From Brasenia schreberi (taxonomy: Eukaryota; Streptophyta; Magnoliopsida; Nymphaeales; Cabombaceae), in assembly GCA_036023115.1 (NCBI GenBank), contig JAYKKT010000089.1, forward strand, positions 10,814,001-10,878,000: a stretch of 64,000 nucleotides of DNA. Direction: 5' to 3'. The notes beneath the pieces were generated by a model. The model worked only from the letters and a program-made list of their open reading frames with translations, searched no databases and was not told the DNA's origin. The number at the start of each line of letters is the position of its first letter. Within the stretch, counting starts at the first letter, position 1. The position numbers were made by a program, and so were the translations under genes. Of the stretch, positions 1-10,900 are shown piece after piece.

Positions 1-1330
1 AAACAATTGAATTGTCAACCATGAAGACAAATGTTTTTTATTACAGTTCCCTCTATAATCAGCGGCTGTTCCTGCTCCAAAACAATCAGAAATCTTTTAG
101 AGTTAATATGTATTTGGGAACATCAAATGCTACATATTTTCTTCAAAATTCATTCTGTCTGAATGTGTTCGTGAGGATGCTTAAACAACGTTGGTTTTGT
201 GAGGGGCTTCATACTAACACAAGCAATAATGGTATCAAAAGATATTCCATACGTGAGTTATGATCTTCTGATGCCTTTCATGGAAAAAGGGGGAAATTTT
301 GTGATTGAATAATGATCATTGGATGGATCAGTTTCCTCACAATGCATATTTCTACAACTCAGTTGGTTTTCCTTTTGCTAGCAATGAGGAACCATCTTCT
401 TTTCAAAGTAAACCCTAGGTGAGGACGCAACCTCTTTACCTTTCCATGGCCCACTGGGCATGTCAATTTCAGAACAGATGGTTTATCTGTTGCTTCAACT
501 GGATATTCAGATTTGATCTCTAGTCCATCCATCTGTTAAAACTTGATCGGTGTATTCTAATTTATAGTAAGTGATATGGCGTTCTTACTGTCCTGGTGAC
601 TTAGTCAACAAGCGAGCATCCTAGACAGGACCAATTTGCAGTGTGGGTTTCTTCTGTTTTGGCTCCATGTCCACTTATACAATGAAATGCAATTTTGGAT
701 GCCTTGGCGATTAAAATAGGCCATCTGTTTCTTTTCTTACTGATTTCCTTCTAACTCTTCTAGCAGAAAGAAAGGATGGCCTTTTGCATCAAAATCTTAT
801 CACAATGATCTTGCAGGAAGAAAGAGACCAGTTTATTTGATGCATGGGTCTCTGCAACTGCAACTGTTCGTTAAGGCGATTCGTGTGCGGGTTTTCTATT
901 TTCCCTTCCGGAGGTTTTTGTGTTGGATGGGGACAAGTAGAGATCATCACTAGTGGATATTAATGCGCGTAGATTAAAGATCGTGCTTTGGAGATAAATG
1001 CAATATGCGGTCCGACTCCTTCACCGCTCTGTCAAAGTTAAATTATTGTTCTCTTTGTGAACTGTGAATGATGTACATGGTCAATATTGTGAAAGTGTAT
1101 CAAAACAATCAAACCATCGTAAAAACTTTTCTTTTCCCTGAAAAACTGAAGCCTTTTTCTGCACTTCATACCATGTTATGTTGGTATTTCTGAATACGAC
1201 AGACGTTATATGCCCAATCGAATGCATCTGAGTTCTGATGCGAACTGATTAAATCGATTCAAACTGATGGTTTGGTTTGTTTTGTTTTTTAAAAGAAAAT
1301 TTGTATGGTTTGAAGGTTGTAACCGAACCA
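1..1330. other. Unassigned intergenic DNA
   Basis: I recognise no gene here. The longest open frame (12-263, plus) has no family motif. The stretch could be the 3' part or downstream flank of a gene lying to the left of the window, but nothing in the sequence proves it. A short inverted repeat (about 1263-1279 against 1322-1336, core CTGATGGTT) lies at the right edge. Confidence 0.3.
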
Positions 1331-1334
1331 TCAG

Positions 1335-1632
1335 AACCAAACGTAATCCATATAGATGTTTGTATTTTTGGTGTTGCATGCACAATTTTGGCTTTCACTA
1401 AGAATTATTAGTATGTAAACATTAGTCTATTGGATATTTCACTAAGCTGGTGACATAATGATCAAAGCCTACGATTTATTTGGTCTTAATATTGTGGAAG
1501 TGTTTATTAGCAAATTTTGATGGCTTTTCCTTTTAATATAGCATGGGTTCACACCCCACATTGCTATTCACACACGTAACCTTAGTAATGTCTAAAGAAC
1601 CACTCTAATGTTTTCTTTCTCTTTCTCCTGAA
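1335..1632 (+). repeat. Direct duplication, copy A
   Basis: This segment matches 2030-2325 in order and orientation. Shared landmarks are AATCCATATA, a GTTGCATG block, CATTAGTCT, CATAATGGTCAAA or its variant, TATAGCATGGGTT, TATTCACACAC and a CT-rich end. The copies differ by many substitutions and small indels, so the duplication is old. No TSD or coding capacity was seen. Confidence 0.6.
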
Positions 1633-2029
1633 TTCTCTTCTTTCTCCTCGCTCTCTCTGTCTCTCTCACTTTTCTAGCTACATTATTGCTAGAGGTGTTC
1701 CCCTCGCCATGCCAGCTTTTCTCTTTAGGTGAAATCCCTTTTCAAATAACAGAGTATAATCTAGATATATGACATGACACTGAAATTGGTGCCATAAATT
1801 TGTTGAGTGCGGAGATGGAGTTATTGTTTTGCGTTTGAAATGGACGAAGAATTTTACAATCGGTAAAAGTTGCTTACAAAATAAATTTGGTTAAAAATAT
1901 AACATTATTGTAACAATTCGTTCAAAAGAAAAAGGTGGAACAGAAAAAGTATGCATGGCTGTGACAGAACTGTGAATATACAAGCTTGAAAAGTAATTGT
2001 AGTATTTGAAGATTGGAAACAAACAATTA

Positions 2030-2325
2030 GAATGAAACCTAATCCATATACATGTTTTATATTTTTTATGTTGCATGTGTAATTTTTACTTTAATTGGGA
2101 ACTATTAGAACTTAATCATTAGTCTGATGATGCTTTACTGAGGTGGACACATAATGGTCAAAATTGCCAGAAAATATGAGTTATTTTGATAATTATTACA
2201 TTTTGACGGCTTTGTCTTTAGGTATAGCATGGGTTAATTTCTGACACCCCAAATTACTACTATTCACACACCCTTAACCTTATTAATACCTAAAGGCATG
2301 TTTTCTCTCCCTATCTCCTTCTAGA
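2030..2325 (+). repeat. Direct duplication, copy B
   Basis: Diverged second copy of the unit at 1335-1632. It ends immediately before a long CT/TA/TG microsatellite. The first copy ends in a short CT-rich tract at the same place, so the microsatellite may have grown from that tract. Confidence 0.6.
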
Positions 2326-2338
2326 AGACCTTATTATT

Positions 2339-2470
<132 letters not shown>

Positions 2471-2579
2471 GAACTGATATTGCCGTGTAAAAATGAAATG
2501 AAAAGAATGCATGTGTATGTAATAAAAAAATTACTAGTTGCTAATAGCAGCTAGAATTTTCGTGAAAAAAGGAGAATTA

Positions 2580-2835
2580 AAGCATGAAGGGTTGGTTTGG
2601 CTGAAAGTGGTTTGGTACTTGTTCCCCTTGAACATGATCTTGAGTTCAAATCTTGTGAATGTAGAAAACCAGCGTTGGGAGGGCTTTACCTCTACAGTTG
2701 GCCGAGCTAGCACAGATGGAATAGCCGGGGTCCTTGCAACCTCTGGATACCGATGATATGCTTCACCAGAAAGACAAAATGAGGCGAAACGCAACCAGGC
2801 CTTTAGCAAGCAGTGTCTAATGGGGAGGTCTTCCA
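2580..2835 (+). repeat. Possible SINE-like repeat
   Basis: Contains a box-B-like GAGTTCAAATC preceded by a GGTTTGGTACTTG segment, and sits directly before an RTE relic. The layout resembles a tRNA-derived SINE but no clear box A or TSD is visible. Weak call. Confidence 0.25.
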
Positions 2836-2839
2836 TGAA

Positions 2840-3123
2840 AATTGATTCCGGTATTGTTAACTTAGAAGATAAAGTGAGAGAATATTGTTTAAAAGGTAGT
2901 TTAGAAAGAAGATCATAAGAAGAACCTATAAGAAATGAAAAACTAGATTTTGAAAGTATTAAAAGAGGTAGAGGACGACCACAAAAGTGTTGGAAAGAAA
3001 GAATAAAGAATGATCTAGCTTATTGTGAGTTAACTTAATGACACGTGAGAGGGCCATGTGGAAACAAAGAATCCATGTAGCCAACCCAGTCTAGTATGGA
3101 AAAAGGCTTAGTTGTTGTTGTTG
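2840..3123 (+). mobile_element. RTE LINE 3'-end relic
   Basis: Matches the last part of the RTE ORF and the 3' tail of the full-length copy at 9147-12440, here in plus orientation. Conserved blocks include GGTAGAGGACGACCACAAAAG, GTTGGAAAGAAA, ATCCATGTAGCCAACCC, TAGTATGG and AAAAGGCTTAGTTGTTG, ending in a (TTG)n tail. Only the C-terminal part of the ORF survives, and it is frameshifted. Confidence 0.85.
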
Positions 3124-3239
3124 ATTGTTAATTATAAGAGCAAATTAGACTTCTCACAGTAAGCTTAAAACTTGTTACATTTATCTATCAAGTATTATAA
3201 ACATTATGAGCATTCTTATGTTGAGTTAATGGCTAGGAT

Positions 3240-3325
3240 GTAATAATCGAGTTCTATGAAAACAAAGAATCTAGGTAATTGATCCTATTTAATATGAGAA
3301 AAGGTTTTGTTGTTGTTGATCCGAA
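3240..3325 (+). mobile_element. RTE 3'-tail relic
   Basis: Short, diverged copy of the last 70-80 bp of the RTE element (AACAAAGAATC, TTTAATATGAGAAAAGG, TTTTGTTGTTGTTG). Confidence 0.6.
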
Positions 3326-3376
3326 GGTATTGCACTCTGAGGGAGTTGGAACTCCCCAATGGAGCTCTAGCACGTA
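3326..3376 (-). repeat. SINE family I fragment
   Basis: The reverse complement contains TTGGGGAGTTCCAACTCCC, matching the box-B region of the SINE family best seen at 53427-53550 and 31782-31904. Confidence 0.45.
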
Positions 3377-3903
3377 ATTTTTAAATAATTAAGTGATCTT
3401 TCGTTTCAACATAACACATCTTAAGCACGTCTCATTAATGACTCATCTTCTAAAACTCTAATTTCTATCATGTTTTCATCATATTCATAATAAGATCAAG
3501 ATAAAGGTTGATAATAATAGAGCAAATGATAAAAACGTAAAAAATCATTCGACATGTTTTTTGAAAAAAAAAAGTAAAAAAAGATGAGATTTAGAGAGAA
3601 ATCAAACGAGATTAAAAGAGATCAACAAAAAGAGATTAAAAAAAGTGGTTGAGAGGACAAGAGAAGTTATGACATGATCATTGGGAGGAAAAAAAGGCGG
3701 TTAATAAGGAGGATGAGAGAGAAAATTAGTTTGAGATTTTTTGTAAAAAATATATGTTTAATAAAATAAGTGTATGAATAGCAATCATCTAAATTAGCTA
3801 AGAAAGAAAACTAAAGATAGCCGTGAAAGCTATGTATCAAAAGCAATGGCTCCAAACCATGAGGTGAATTACAAGAGCAAGCCTACTTTTCCTTTGTTTA
3901 AGG
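3377..3903. other. AT-rich stretch, nothing recognised
   Basis: A-rich, purine-biased sequence (many GAGA and AAAAAG runs). No open frame of note and no element ends seen. Confidence 0.4.
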
Positions 3904-4340
3904 GCTATGAGGTTGGATTAATATTTAGGTATAGTGATTTTAAAATAATTAAAAGAAAATTATAAGATTTAAACATGTTTAGAATTCTCCACCTATGAAT
4001 TGATCCTTCTCCCAATTTATTTTCTTTAGGAAAAGGAATTGGACTAAATGAAAATATGGTTTTCAATTTTACAATGAAAAACCCTAAATCAATGAAAAAA
4101 AACAATAAACAAATACCCAAAAATTCAAGCGATGCTTACACGACTATGAAGTTGGATAAATATTTTGGTGTAGTGAATTTTAAAAACAAAAAATAAAAAG
4201 TAACCATGTGTAAGAGTTCTTTGTCATGGAATCAATCTTCTGCCAATGCATTTTCTTGGGAAGAAAAGGATAGAAAGAAAGAGTATGACCCTTGGTGGAC
4301 TCTTTTGCGCAAAAACCCTAAATCAAAACACAAGATTAAA
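3904..4340 (+). repeat. Tandem duplication in the LARP1 upstream region
   Basis: Two diverged copies of about 200 bp lie in direct orientation with a period of about 235-239 bp: 3904-4105 and 4143-4340. Each runs from CTATGAGG/CTATGAAG through GGTTGGAT, an ATTGATC/ATCAATC block and TTTTCTT, and ends in AAAACCCTAAATCA. That end block contains a telo-box (AAACCCTAA), so the motif is duplicated. Confidence 0.7.
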
Positions 4341-4479
4341 GAAAAGGTCCCGAATGGTTGTGACAGGAAGCTCGTAGCTCGCTCGAGTCGAGTCTGTAAT
4401 TCAATTTTTCAGCACGCTACAATATGCAGCGAGGAAGCGTGTCTAGGTGACGAGCTTCGACTCGGCGCTCACACGCGCA

Positions 4480-4914
4480 TCATCGCACGAGCGTCCAAGA
4501 AAAACCCTCGTTTGCTGGCGCGGCGACCCTCTTCTTACCAACAACTCACATCACTTCTCTCTCTCTTTCCCTCTCTCTCTGAGAAGCACATCATTTTATC
4601 GTTTGACTCTCCGTCGTTCTCTCTCGGTGTCTCCATCTTGCTCGTTCTCTCCGATTTCTGATAAACCCTGTATCTCTTCTTCCTTTCTACTTATTTGAAA
4701 CCCAAACCTAACACTAACTTTCGTTTCTTGGAGGCGGCATTCGCAAAGTAATCATGTGCAGCCAGCAGTGGACGGTCTTCTGTCTTCAGTCGTCTATTTT
4801 TTGATCGCGTGTGAGCGATCCGAAGGGGAAGCGGAAGAAGGGAAGAAACCGGTAGATGCGAAGAATTTGCGAGTCGTAGGCCGGACGTGAGGTCTCGTGC
4901 CGGTTTTCTAGGCA
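4480..4914 (+). promoter_or_regulatory. LARP1 core promoter and 5' leader (approximate)
   Basis: The run of CT repeats at 4553-4582, together with the pyrimidine-rich sequence to about 4690, is typical of a plant 5' leader and lies directly upstream of the LARP1 start at 4915. A telo-box lies at about 4312. The transcription start cannot be fixed from sequence. The open frame at 4206-4661 has no family resemblance and is read as chance. Confidence 0.4.
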
Positions 4915-7900
4915 ATGGAGTGTGGCTCCAGTGATGGAAATGCTGATTCTTGTGCTGCAAACCCATCCGAGGCAGTAGTCGCTGAAGGCGCGCTCGCGGA
5001 TGCGTTTCAGGCATTTTTGAGTGTTGCGGAACCGACAGGGGATGAAAAGACGGAGATTCCTGGCGCAACGGAGCTCGAAGCCGAGAGGCCAACTGTGTGG
5101 AGGCGTCCGGCGATGGATGGGAACCCGGTAGGTCCGGTAATGGGTGCGGATTCATGGCCGCCGCTCGCGGGGAATCACGTTGGCGCAGGGCAGAATGGAA
5201 GCAGTACTCTTAAGGTTTCTCCGCCCCCACCCGTCGGACCGCAACGGCATCCCACGCAGGTATTTCTTTGTTAAGATCCTTCTTGCTTGTATTCTGTACA
5301 TTCAAATGGATTCTCTTTTGATATTTAATGGGACAGTTGAATGAAAACGACTAGGAATGTTTAGTTAGGAAATTCTTTGCGTGTTTTTGTTGGTCCGAGT
5401 GTTTTGACGGTTTTTGTATTTATTCTCGTTTGTCCAATCATTTGCCTGTTCTTTGTTATTTGTTGGATTGTTTTTGTGCTTCTTTATAATCTTGGATTGG
5501 AATAGGTAATGTGTTCAAGAAAATATGGTTTTCTTCGTTTCTTTGGTTGTTTGTTTTGTTACTATTAAACACGGGAAACGAACCGATGAATAACTCATGA
5601 TGAAGTAGAGTCTGTTTTGATGAAGACATCCAAGATTGGATTTGAAAAATTACCAATTCGCATCTTAGTGTGAGAACATTATATGTGCTCCACTCCAAAT
5701 GGAGAGACCGTAAGGTTTTACTTTCGTACAACAAGTTTTATAACTTTTATTACAACAAGAACTGGGCCTTTTCCCATACTATGGAGTCGGCTACATGGAT
5801 TCTTTGTTTCCATTAGGCCTTATCATGTGGCATGCTAGTAGTTAACTCAAATCATTCTTTATTGTTTTCTTCCATCACTTTTGTAGTACTTCTTCCTCTT
5901 TGAACGTTCTCACAATCTAGTTTCTCGAATCTTCTTACCCTTTGGTCTCTGACAAAACTATGTTAAATAATTTTCCTCATTTTATCATATTTTCCTCATT
6001 TTCATTTTTGTCATCTATTGATGTACTTCCAATTTCCATCTGACCACTCATCCATCTGAGCATCTTCATTTCTATTTCTACCCTGTTAGCCACCGTAAAA
6101 CTTTGGTCCTTCTCAGGAGAGGTGCCATCTCACGAGAACATGTTATTTTCAGAGTGGTTAAAAGAAGAAACAGTTAGAAGGTTTGTAACTTGATTGTCTT
6201 CAAGTATTTGATTTCTCAAGGGAGCATGCGCACAACGAATTTTAGGTTTCCATTCATGGTGGTTATAGGCGGATTTCAATTTGAATGGGGTTACCCAATA
6301 GGAAGGAAACTTTTTTCATGATTAGATTTTTCCTTCCCCGGTATTGAGGATTTTGGAACTTAATGACCTTCACTACATTCTTTCCCCTTAAATTTAAAGC
6401 AATCTGATACATGATCTATGCCCGCAGCTTTCCCTAGCTTAAATTAACCGAGGTTTATTTAATTAGCATTTTCCTACTCCTGCCTTCCCGGTTTTTCTGG
6501 ATTCCGTGTATCCATGGCCCTAAAGAGCACGTGCATTTCATGCATATTTTTTTGGTTCACTTCCATTATCTCATCCTCCTTTTTTTGTTTTTTTGTTGTT
6601 GGAAGTTTCTCACTTGAAGTGTCGTAGCTGATGTTTGTTCTCTCTTTTCTACCTTCCTCCAGGGACCAATCCGTGCACTTCGATCAAATGGTTATGGTGG
6701 TGGAAACCGTCCTCGTAGGTATTCACATATCCAATATAAGCCAGGTTCTAAGCGGAATCATCCTCCAAATGGTGTGGCTCCTTTTGTGTCACCCACGTGC
6801 TATTCTCTGCCGACACTCATGCAGCCAGTATATCCGATGCCCATGAATCCTCAACATGCCCCGCTTGAAGAATATCCTTTTCCTGCTGAACCTGGTCAGT
6901 TGATTCCTCCAGGTTATGATATGGCTGCAAGACCTTTGAACCGACCTCCAACAGGAATTGGTGTTGATTCTCATAGGAACTTTCAGAGACCTATGCGAGG
7001 TGATCCACATGCATATACAGGGAATTTTGAAAATAGAAGGAATGCATCGCCAGAGCTTATTGGGCACTATAGTTATCCATGGCATCAACAACGGGCCTTC
7101 ATCCCTGGCAACTTTCCAACGCATGCTGGCCCACCTCCTTTCCCTGGTCAACACCCTCCCTTCTATGGTCCACCTGGATCATTTATGAATGCTCCACCTG
7201 GTATGAGAAATGAATTGCATACTTTAGCTGCCTATTCGTTTGTACTCTAGTCTCAAGTTTCTTTTATGGTAATATCTCCTTTATGCTGAATAAAAATTAA
7301 AATTCTTGATCCTTTATCACGTTCTACTAGTCTGATGATGTTTTTTTTAACTGGTTGGGGGTTGCAAAGCAGCTCCAATGTTTCATGCTGTGCCGGCACC
7401 TTATCAGCACACAAGTGTCCCACACTACCTTACCGGCCCTCCTCCTCCCCCGCCTCCTCCCCCTCCACCCATGCATTTTCCTTCTTCAGGAGCCCATCCT
7501 CCTCCTTCTCAACCTTCAGAAGTTAGTAGCCAGCCTTCTGATCCACAAGACTTGAGGAGTCGGATAGTAAAACAAATTGAGTACTACTTCAGGTAAGGTG
7601 CTTGCTTTGTGTTCTATGCTCTACTGCTAAATCTGAACTGATGATTTTGTGCGTTTTCTAAGAGCAACATGTTAGTGGCTACATATTTCATGTTGGTCCC
7701 CCAAACTTATATGCAATTTAAAAATGCTGTTCAGTGCAGAGAATTTGTCCAAAGACAGGTTTATGCGGAGTATAATTGATCAAGAAGGGTGGATTTCTAT
7801 AATGACAATTGCTGGATTTAGGCGGGTTAGTCCCTCAATAGTTATTTGGTTTATGTACACTAGTCTTTTGCTCGTTGGAGTGTTGTCTATGATTCTCTAA

Positions 7901-10900
7901 ACTTTAAATTTGTTCTCTCTGGTGCAATTGGACATGTCTGTACGTGGTTTAGATATTGAATATATTTTCAGGTTCTAGCCATGACTGAAGATGTTGGGGT
8001 AGTTATTGACGCTCTGAAGGACTCAACCAAAGTTGAATTGCAGGTGAGCTGTTTAGCATGATGTCTTCTTCCAAGTGTAAAAGATCCCCTTTTTTGGAAG
8101 TTAGATGTGCTTGTTGATGTGCATTTCATGTGTGTCTTTTGCTCAACCTTTTCAGAGCAATATGATTAGAAAAAGGAAAGACTGGGACAAATTTCTTGGT
8201 CCCTTGCCAGATGACGGGCAGACACCATCTTCACATGCTTCACAAAGCTCTGTTATTAGAACATCATCTAGTGGCATGGAAAATGAATTGCTGGAGGCAG
8301 CTGAAGATTTGGCAGGACATCATCAAGCATCTGATGGCCCATGCACAGGGCTACTGGATGGAGCTGTAGATGGTTTTGCAGAACCTCATCATAATTTGAA
8401 GAATGGGGTATCGGATGGTGCTGAGTTGGTTGCTGTGGAACGGCTTGATACTTCAACCAATGAAGGCCAAAGTGGTGACGTCCCAGTGCAACACACTCCT
8501 AAAGCTGAGGATATATCTTCAAGTTCTTCATTGGTAGTTGGTGATTGGAAAAAGGCATCCTCTGGAAAATCAATGATTAGTCAGACATCTAACTTACAAA
8601 GAGATAATGGAATTAGGACATATTATTTTAGTGGTTCTAGCAAGGGTCATCATGATGGTTTTCCTTCTCGCATTTCTACTGCAAGAAGTTTTCATGAGGA
8701 ACCCAGATTCCCATCTACAAGTACCAATTGTTTGGCTGGAGCAGAAATTTCAGCTGATGGGCATTTGGATGAATCTTTGGTGTATAGAGGGGACCAGAGC
8801 ACTTTCCTGCTTGATGAGGAGCTTGAATTAGAGCAGATAAACAGAAGAGATAATCTGTCTTCTGGTAGAAGGTGGGCTTTTATACCTTCTTTGTTGCTGT
8901 TTCTTTGTTTTTAGAATGGCATTACAATGTCTTAATATGTAGGTCTAAAGTTGGAACTACAAGAGATGACTTTTGCATCTTAGTGTGCTTGAAAGTCTTC
9001 CCAACTTAATACTTTTTGCTTTCTAAATGAAGGCAAAAGTAATTAGTTTTGCTCATTGCTCTACGTAGAGTTGCCAATACTTTGTCAGCCCCGTGAGAAG
9101 GATGCCTTCAGCTGCTCTCCATGTATTTAATGTTAGATTGCTTTTTACAAACAAACAAACAAACAAACAACAACTAAGCCTTTTCCCATACTAGACGGGG
9201 TCGGCTACATGGATTCTTTGTTTCCACAGATCCCTATCATGTGCCATGTTAGCAGTTAACTCCCAATAAGCTAGATCATTCTTTATTGTTTCTTTCCAAC
9301 ACTTTTGTGGTCGTCCTCTACCTCTTTTAATACTTTCCAAATTTAGTTTTTCTAACCTTCTTATAGGTTCTTCTTTTGATCTTCTTTCTATATGTTCAAA
9401 CCATCTTAAATGATGTTCTCTCATTTTATCCTCTATTGGTGCCACTCCTAATTTGTTTCTAATAACCGCATTATGTATATGGTCTTTTCTTGTATGACCA
9501 CTCATCCATCTCAACATCTTCATTTCTGTCACAGACATCTTTTATACATGTTGATGATTAACTGCCCAACACTCAGAACCATAAAACATGGCAGGCCTAA
9601 TTGCTGCTCTATAATATTTACCTTTTAATTTTAATGGTATCTTCTTATCACAAAGAATACCTGATGCTCCTCTCCATTTTAACCAACCAGCATTAATTCT
9701 ATGTATAACATCTCCATCAATTCTTCCATCACTTTGAAAAATTGACCCTAGGTATTTAAAACTTTCCTTTTGGAGAATGCAATGTGTGCCAATTTTAATT
9801 TCTATGTCCTCTAAAGTAGCCAAATGATCAAACTTACATTCCATATATTCTGTCTTTGTTCTACTAAGTCGGAGGCCTTTGCTTTCTAATGTTTCTCTCC
9901 ATAGTTCCAATTTTCTATTAACTTTTTCCTTAGACTCCTCCACTAATACAATGTCATCTGCAAATAACATACACCAAGGTACTTCATCTTGAATATGTTT
10001 TGTTAACTCATCCATCACTATTATAAATAAGTATGGACTTAAAGTTGATCCTTGATGTAACCCAATATTAACTTCAAAGAAGTCTGTCGTTCCTTCATGA
10101 GTCCTCACACATGTTTTTGCACCATCATACATGTCGCTTATAAGGTTAATATATGTCAATGGGATACCTCTTTTTTCCAAAGTTCTCCAAAGAACCTCCC
10201 TCGGTACCCTGTCATAAGCTTTTTCTAGATCAATAAATATCATGTGAAGGTCTTTCTTTTTTGCTCTAAAATGTTCCATAAGACGTCTCAAAAGGTGAAT
10301 TGCTTCAATAGTAGATCTACCTGGCATAAATCCAAATTGGTTCTCTGTTGTACTTGATACTTGTCTTAACCTACGTTCGATAATTCTTTCCCATAATTTC
10401 ATAGTATGACTCATTAACTTGATACCTCGATAATTCGCACAATTTTGAATGTCTCCCTTGTTCTTATATACGGGTATAAGTGTACTTGCTCTCCATTCCT
10501 CGGGCATCTTTTGGTTTTTCCATATTTCATTAAATAGTCTTGTGAGCCAAGTGATTCCTATTTCTCCTAGTATTTTCCAAACTTCTATAGGAATATTATC
10601 TGGTCCTACCGATTTATCACTCTTCATATGTTTAAGAGCCTCTTTGACTTCATTCTTTTGAATACGTCGGTAGAAATTGTGGTTTATATACTTTTCTGAC
10701 TTGGCTAAATCTCCTAAACTAATACTAATAACATCTTTATTTTCATTAAAAAGATTATAAAAATAGTTTTTCCATCTATTTCTTATATCATCATTTGTCA
10801 CTAGAATTTTTTCATCCTCGTCTTTTATGCATCTAACATAATTAAGATCTTTAGTTTTCTTATCTCTAGCCCTAGCTATCCTAAAAATATCTCTTTCACC

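Noticed and set aside
4206..4661. 151-aa open frame upstream of LARP1
   Set aside because: No family motif; it crosses a tandem duplication and a CT-rich leader. Most likely chance.
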